A DNA stretch of 9,602 nt, taken from NCBI GenBank assembly GCA_030037695.1, contig JASHQF010000009.1, forward strand, positions 1-9,602, in the 5' to 3' direction. The notes beneath the pieces were generated by a model, which was given only the letters and a program-made list of their open reading frames with translations, had not been told where the DNA came from and ran no database searches. Of the stretch, positions 1 through 5,800 are shown one piece after another. A program made the translations under genes and the position numbers. The DNA is from Thermoplasmata archaeon (lineage in GTDB: Archaea > Thermoplasmatota > Thermoplasmata > Lutacidiplasmatales > UBA184). Numbering within the stretch: the stretch's first letter is position 1; every line of letters starts with the position of its first letter.

Positions 1-1
1 C

Positions 2-2764
2 GTGAGCGACCGAGCCGACCCGTTCGGCGCCGCGGAGACCGTTCGGCTCGGGGAGACCCCCGTGACGGTCTACCGCCCGGAGCGGATCGCCGGGATCGAC
101 CTAGCGAGCTGGGCCCGACGCCCCCGCACGGTGCGGATCCTGATCGAGAATGCGGTGCGCCACGGACGCGCGTCCGCCGAGGAGCGGGAGGCGATCCGGG
201 CGGTCGCGAACGGGCAGCGGGCCCCGACCGCCGAGCTGCCGTTCTTCCCGGAGCGGGTCCTCTTGCAGGATTTCACCGGGGTCCCGGTGCTGGTCGATCT
301 CTCCACCCTCCGCGACGCCGCGGCCGACCGCGGGACGCCCCCCGAACGGGTGAACCCGATCGTGCCGGTCGATCTGGTGGTCGACCACTCGGTCCAGGTC
401 GACAGCTACGGGTCCCCCCGGTCGCCCCTCATCAACCTCGACCGCGAGTACGAGCGCAACGCCGAGCGCTACCAGCTGTTGCGGTGGGCTCGGGGGGCGT
501 TCCGAAACCTACGCGTCGTGCCCCCGGGCAACGGGATCTGCCACCAGGTGAACCTGGAGCACCTCGCGAGCGTCGTCGCCGAGCGGCGCGGCCCCGAGGG
601 ACCCGTCGCCTTCCCGGATTCGGTGATCGGGACCGACTCGCACACCACGATGGTCAACGGCCTCTCCGTGCTCGGCTGGGGGGTCGGCGGCATCGAGGCC
701 GAGGCGGTGATGCTCGGGGAGCCGTACTTCCTCGCGCGACCGGAGGTCGTCGGGGTCGAACTGGTCGGGGCGCTCGCCCCCGGGGCGACCGCGACCGATG
801 TCGTCCTCACGGTGACCCGGCGGCTCCGCGAGGTCGGGGTCGTCGATCGGTTCGTTGAGTTTTGCGGACCGGGGGTCGGGAGCCTCTCCGTGCCCGATCG
901 GGCCACGGTGTCGAACATGTGCCCGGAGTACGGGGCGACCGCCGCCCTGTTCCCGATCGACGCGATGACGACCGACTACCTCCGGGGCACCGGACGGGAC
1001 CCGGCCCACGTCGCCCGCGTCGAGGCCTACGCCCGTGCCGTCGGCCTGTGGGGCTCGCCGGCCCCGGGGGCGGTCGATTACGACCGGCTCGTCACCGTCG
1101 ATCTCGCAACGATCGTCCCGACGGTCTCGGGTCCGAAGAACCCGGAAGAGGGGGTCCCGCTCGCCGAGGCCCCGCGCTCGTTCCGCGCCGCCCTCGCCGC
1201 TTACCGATCCGCGCACCCGCGGGCCCCGAACGGACCCCCGCGCGTCTACCCGTCGGACGATCCGCTCCGCCCGTTCGACGGGCACCTCGACGCCGGGGCG
1301 GGCGGTGCGGCGCTCGCCGCGCTCGAGGACGGCGCGGTCGTGATCGCGGCGATCACGAGCTGCACGAACACCTCGAACCCCTCGGTGATGGTCGGGGCGG
1401 GGCTGATCGCGCGGCGGGCGCGCGAGCTCGGCTTGTCGGTGCCGGCGCACGTGAAGACCTCGCTCGCCCCGGGCTCGAAGGTCGTCACGGCCTACCTCGA
1501 GCGCGCCGGGCTCCTCGCGCCGCTCGCGGAGCTCGGCTTCGGTCTCGTGGGGTACGGCTGCACGACCTGCATCGGCAACTCGGGTCCGCTCCCGGCGGCG
1601 GTCGATGCGGCGGTGCGGGAGCGCGACCTGTTCGTCGCCGCCGTCCTGAGCGGCAACCGCAACTTCGAGGCGCGCATCCACAACGAGGTCCGCGCGAACT
1701 ACCTCGCTTCCCCGATGCTCGTCGTCGCCTACGCCCTCGCCGGTCGGATCGACGTCGATCTCACCCGCGAGCCGGTCGGCCGTCGACCGACCGGCGAGCC
1801 GGTCCTGCTCCAGGACCTGTGGCCCTCGCCCGACGCCGTCGCGTCGCTCGTGGCGAGCAGCCTCGGTCCCGAGCTGTTTCGCAAGAAGTACGAGGCGATC
1901 GAGGTCGGCGACGCCCACTGGGACGGCCTCCCGACGACCGAGGGGGTCCGCTACCCCTGGTCCTCGAGCTCGACGTACGTCGCGAAGGCGCCGTACCTCG
2001 ACCTCCCTCCGCCGTGGCTCCCCGCCCGCCGGCGGCTCGTGGACGGCGCCCGCATCCTCGCCGCGCTCGGGGACAAGGTCTCGACCGACCACATCTCCCC
2101 CGCGGGCGAGATCCCCGAGGGGACCCCGGCGGGGGAGTACCTCCGCGAGCGGGGGGTCCCGCCGGCCGAGTTCAACACCTACGGCTCCCGCCGGGGCCAC
2201 CACGAGGTCCTCGTCCGGGGAACGTTCGCGAACGTCCGGCTCAAGAACGCGCTCGCGGCCCCCCGCGAGGGAGGCTACACCGTCCACCTTCCGGGCGGGG
2301 AGGCGACGACGATCTTCGACGCGGCGGTGCGGTACCGGTCCGAGGGCGTCCCGCTCCTCGTCCTCGCCGGGGAGAACTACGGCCAAGGGAGCTCCCGGGA
2401 CTGGGCCGCGAAGGGGCCGCGCCTCCTCGGCGTCGGCGCCGTCCTCGCGCGGAGCTTCGAGCGGATCCACCGCACGAACCTGATCGAGATGGGCGTCCTG
2501 CCGCTCACGTTCCGCCCGAACGAGAGCTGGGCGTCCCTCGGGCTTTCGGGGCGCGAGGTGTACCGGCTCGAGCTCGCCGACCGGGACGATCTCGCCCCGC
2601 GGGGTGCGGTCCGGGCGACCGCGAGCGCAGCGAACGGGGGCGCGGCGACGACGTTCGACCTGACGATCGACCTCCACTCGGCCACGGAGGTCGCCTACTA
2701 CCGGGAGGGTGGGATCCTGCCGTACGTCGTGCGCCACCGTTTCGGGCCCCCGGCGGTTGCGTAG
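2..2764 (+). CDS. acnA: Aconitate hydratase, AcnA/IRP1 type
   Basis: Interconverts citrate and isocitrate through cis-aconitate in the cytosol (TCA cycle), using a [4Fe-4S] cluster. The 920 residues are slightly longer than the usual ~890. The cluster cysteines are visible as SCTNTSNPS (C454) and YGCTTCIGNSG (C520, C523); their spacing of 66 and 3 matches the AcnA/IRP1 pattern. Other family signatures: GTDSHTTMVNG (D212, H214), SGNRNFEARIH (R553, R558), STDHISPAG at 694-702 opening the swivel domain, and GENYGQGSSRDW with S797 and R799. Domains 1-3 cover about 1-600 and the swivel domain about 690-900. The chosen start is GTG at base 2; only one base precedes it, so the ribosome site and promoter lie outside the window and a start further upstream cannot be excluded. 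A 2-methylisocitrate dehydratase role (AcnD-like) is possible from sequence alone, but no methylcitrate gene is adjacent. Confidence 0.96.
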   Translation: MSDRADPFGAAETVRLGETPVTVYRPERIAGIDLASWARRPRTVRILIENAVRHGRASAEEREAIRAVANGQRAPTAELPFFPERVLLQDFTGVPVLVDLSTLRDAAADRGTPPERVNPIVPVDLVVDHSVQVDSYGSPRSPLINLDREYERNAERYQLLRWARGAFRNLRVVPPGNGICHQVNLEHLASVVAERRGPEGPVAFPDSVIGTDSHTTMVNGLSVLGWGVGGIEAEAVMLGEPYFLARPEVVGVELVGALAPGATATDVVLTVTRRLREVGVVDRFVEFCGPGVGSLSVPDRATVSNMCPEYGATAALFPIDAMTTDYLRGTGRDPAHVARVEAYARAVGLWGSPAPGAVDYDRLVTVDLATIVPTVSGPKNPEEGVPLAEAPRSFRAALAAYRSAHPRAPNGPPRVYPSDDPLRPFDGHLDAGAGGAALAALEDGAVVIAAITSCTNTSNPSVMVGAGLIARRARELGLSVPAHVKTSLAPGSKVVTAYLERAGLLAPLAELGFGLVGYGCTTCIGNSGPLPAAVDAAVRERDLFVAAVLSGNRNFEARIHNEVRANYLASPMLVVAYALAGRIDVDLTREPVGRRPTGEPVLLQDLWPSPDAVASLVASSLGPELFRKKYEAIEVGDAHWDGLPTTEGVRYPWSSSSTYVAKAPYLDLPPPWLPARRRLVDGARILAALGDKVSTDHISPAGEIPEGTPAGEYLRERGVPPAEFNTYGSRRGHHEVLVRGTFANVRLKNALAAPREGGYTVHLPGGEATTIFDAAVRYRSEGVPLLVLAGENYGQGSSRDWAAKGPRLLGVGAVLARSFERIHRTNLIEMGVLPLTFRPNESWASLGLSGREVYRLELADRDDLAPRGAVRATASAANGGAATTFDLTIDLHSATEVAYYREGGILPYVVRHRFGPPAVA

Positions 2765-2798
2765 GGCGGGACCCGGCGGCGCACCTCTCCTAACGACA

Positions 2799-2814
2799 GG
2801 CAAGTCTTGTATAC
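2799..2814 (+). promoter_or_regulatory. Archaeal TATA/BRE-like promoter of the giant surface-protein gene
   Basis: This lies in the 73-bp gap after the aconitase stop. An A-containing element GGCAA (2799-2803) is followed by GTCTTGTATAC (2804-2814), the only AT-leaning stretch in the area. The centre of TTGTATAC falls about 27 bases before the ATG at 2838, the usual distance from TATA box to transcription start in archaea. The mRNA would therefore begin at or within a base or two of the start codon and be leaderless. Consistent with this, no GGAGG-like ribosome site precedes the ATG. The same GGCAA...GTCTTGTA combination occurs upstream of the zinc-ribbon gene on the other strand. Confidence 0.6.
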
Positions 2815-2837
2815 GCGGCCTTGGTCGCCGCCGACGT

Positions 2838-5800
2838 ATGACTAGCGCGAGCGCTACGTTCCGCCGGGCGTGGGTAGTTCCGATCGTGGTGGCGGCCGCC
2901 GCGGTGATGCTCCTTCCGGGGGGCGCGCTGCTGGGCGGCCAAGCACGGGGTGCGCCGGTGGAAGCGCCGGCCTCTCCGGCCCACGCCGCTCCCGCGGTCA
3001 CGATCGGCGGGGGGCCGGCCTTCGGAGCGCGCCTGGACGACCTCCTCTCGGGCCTCCGTTCCGTAGGTAGCAACGCCACCCCGCCCCGCCTGTCCCTCGA
3101 TTCCCCGACGTACGTGCCGACCGTCGCCGACGGTACGGGTCTTGCCGGGGGCGCCGCGGCGGCGCCGTCGGCCGCCCTGCTCGAACGGCTCCAGCACTCG
3201 CTCGCGGACGGCTCCGTCCCGTCCTCCGCCGCCTACCTTCCCAGCCTCACGCTCCTTTCCGGACCCCCCGCCTCGCCGGGCGACGTGGTGAGTCCCGGGT
3301 ACCTTGCGTCCCCCGCTCCGATGGGCGTCGCCGACTACGGGCTCAGCACGGGCGGAGCGTCGTCGGTCTACACGCCCAGCGTCCTTGGCGCGGCGAACCT
3401 CACGGGGTTCAACGCCAGCGCCGGCACGACCTACGAGGTGACGAGCGCCTACGTCTTCGGCGGGGAGAACCCGAACCTCGCGCGCACCCCGTGGCAGTCG
3501 TCCCTCCAGCTCAACACGGTCGCCGGGAACGTCTCGTTCCCGACGTCGAACACGGGGACGTTCTGGGCGCAGAACGTCGTCGATTTCTCGGGCACGACCG
3601 TCCAGCTCGTCGACAACCTCTGGAATCTTTCGAGCCTGGGTGCCGTGCTCGAGTCCGGCACGATCCTCGCGGGCCACGGGACCGTCGTGCCGGGAGAGTT
3701 CTACTACGACGAGGGTCCCACGTTCCCGCTCGCCTTTCCGCTCTCCGTCGAGCTGTACAACAACGTAACGAACGTCTCGGGCCGAACCACCGTCACGTTC
3801 GCGGCGCACCTCGAGGAGGGCGCGAGCGTGGTCTTCTCCGGAACGTACGATACCGTGACGTTCAACTCGCAGCCGAGCGCCGGGCTCCCTCTCCTCGCTC
3901 CGTCCTACCGGATCGACGGGAACGTGGGGACCCCGGACGCCCTCCTGTACGACGCCGAGCTCGTCTTCGGAGGTCCCGGCGCGGGGACGAACGCGGTCGT
4001 GGAGAGCCTCAACGGCACCCTCGCCCTCGCCTACGGCGAGGGGGCCGGCTACGTCGCGTCGCCGTCCGCCTACGACTACGGCAGCGACACGGGGGAGACC
4101 GCGATCGGGATCTCCTGCGTTTGGGGGCCCGACGGGGGCGGCGCGCCCGTCGAGGGGATCTCCCAGGGCCCGTCGATCCTCTACGGGCTCTGGAACGCGA
4201 CCGGCGGCGTGCCGAGCGGGAGCGAACCGCTGTCGGGGGCGTTCTCGCCGATCTACGGCTTCCTGTTCCTCGGGCCGAACTACCTCTCGCCGTACGACCT
4301 CAGCTGGGTCCCCACCGCGCCGAACGGCACGTTCTCGTCCGTGGTCCCCCTGTCGATCCCGGGGGCCTCCGTCTGGGACGCGACCGGCTGGGCGGACGGA
4401 TTCAGCGTCGGCTTCGGGACCCTTCCCTTCAACACGTCCCTCACCGGGCTCTACGCCGCGCTGAGCCCCTCGAGCGGGGTCTGGGATGCGCCGGTCTACC
4501 TGAACGGGCTCGCGCAGGGCCAGAGCCTCGCCAACGACACCGGTGCCTACGACGCGACGACCCACGCCTACGTCTTCGGCAACCTGACGATCGACGAGAA
4601 CCTCACCTTCACCCACGACAACGACTTCGGCTACCCCGAGTTCGCGCTCCTCTGGGCGAACGGGGTCACCGCGCCGATCGTGGTCGACAACGTCGCCCAG
4701 GGCCCGAACAGCGGGAGCTCCACGCTGTACACGAACGACCGAGGCAGTGCGAGCGACCTCCCCGGTCTCGGCGACGAGTTCGCCGTCTGGGGCGGCGAGG
4801 ACGACTCGTTCAGCCACCTCACGCTCGTCGGCTACCGGTTCGGCGACGGCGTCGAGACGGGCGGCGCCGTCTACCTCTGGGACAGCCCGGACGGGCGGTC
4901 GTTCTCGACGACGGCCCTCAACGGCTCGTTCGGCCTCTGGGTCGCGGAGAGCCCATCGTTCGACGCGGACGCGCTGACGGGGCTCGGTACGGGCTCCGTC
5001 GGGCTCACGCTCGTGGACTCCTCCGACGCGGCCATCTCGTCCGCGACCGGGACCCTGGGGGGCGCCGGGGTGCTCGACCTGGGCGGCGTCGGCGCGCACG
5101 CGTTCGATGCCAACGCTACGGTCCAGGGGATCGGGCTCCTGGCGGTCGACGCGAACGACACCTCCGTGCGTGACGTCACCGCGATCGATTCGATCGGCGT
5201 GGCGCTGCTCAACGGTACCGGGGACCTGGCCGTGGACGTGACGGCCCGTGCCGGCTCCACCGGCGTCTACGGCTACGGGCCTCGCCTGTTCTCTCCGGCG
5301 GTGATCGGCGTGAACGCGAGCACCGGGTCGATCGGCCTCAACTTCACCCTCGCGGAGAACACCACCGCGGTCTACGTCAACGCCACCGGCAGCGGGGTGA
5401 CCGGGCTCCTCGAGACGGACTCCGAAGGGCTCGTGGCGGTCTACGTCGCCGCGACCGACGACGCGCACGGCCTCGTCGACGTCGGCGACACCTCGGTCGT
5501 CCCGACGTTCGTCAACGGGGTCGAGGCGAGCGGGGACGCGGTCGGTGCCGCCCTGGACGACGACCGCGCGCCCACCACGATCCAGTCGGTCGACGTCGCC
5601 GGCAGCTCCACCGGGGTCGAGGTGGTCGGCAGCTCGGGGGCCACGGTCGCCGATGTCGTCGTGGCGAGCGCCCCCGCGCGCCCGGGCTCGACCGGCGTCC
5701 TCGTCGCGCTCTCGGAGCTCGTGAACGTCGCCGAGGTGACGGCCTACGGGCACGATCTCGGGGTCGTCGCCGCGAACGCGAGCGCCCTCACCGTCACGGA

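Noticed and set aside
862..2793. Plus-strand alternative frame of 643 codons within aconitase
   Set aside because: Out-of-frame Arg/Pro/Gly-rich reading of the real gene; no start context.
2709..2837. Upstream extension of the surface protein into the aconitase 3' end
   Set aside because: The extension has no protein-like features and would bury the signal peptide behind 43 residues; ATG 2838 fits both signal peptide and promoter spacing.
509..3079. Minus-strand open frame of 856 codons opposite the aconitase
   Set aside because: Arg/Pro/Gly-rich with no motif, and it lies over a gene with every aconitase signature. Explained by GC bias.
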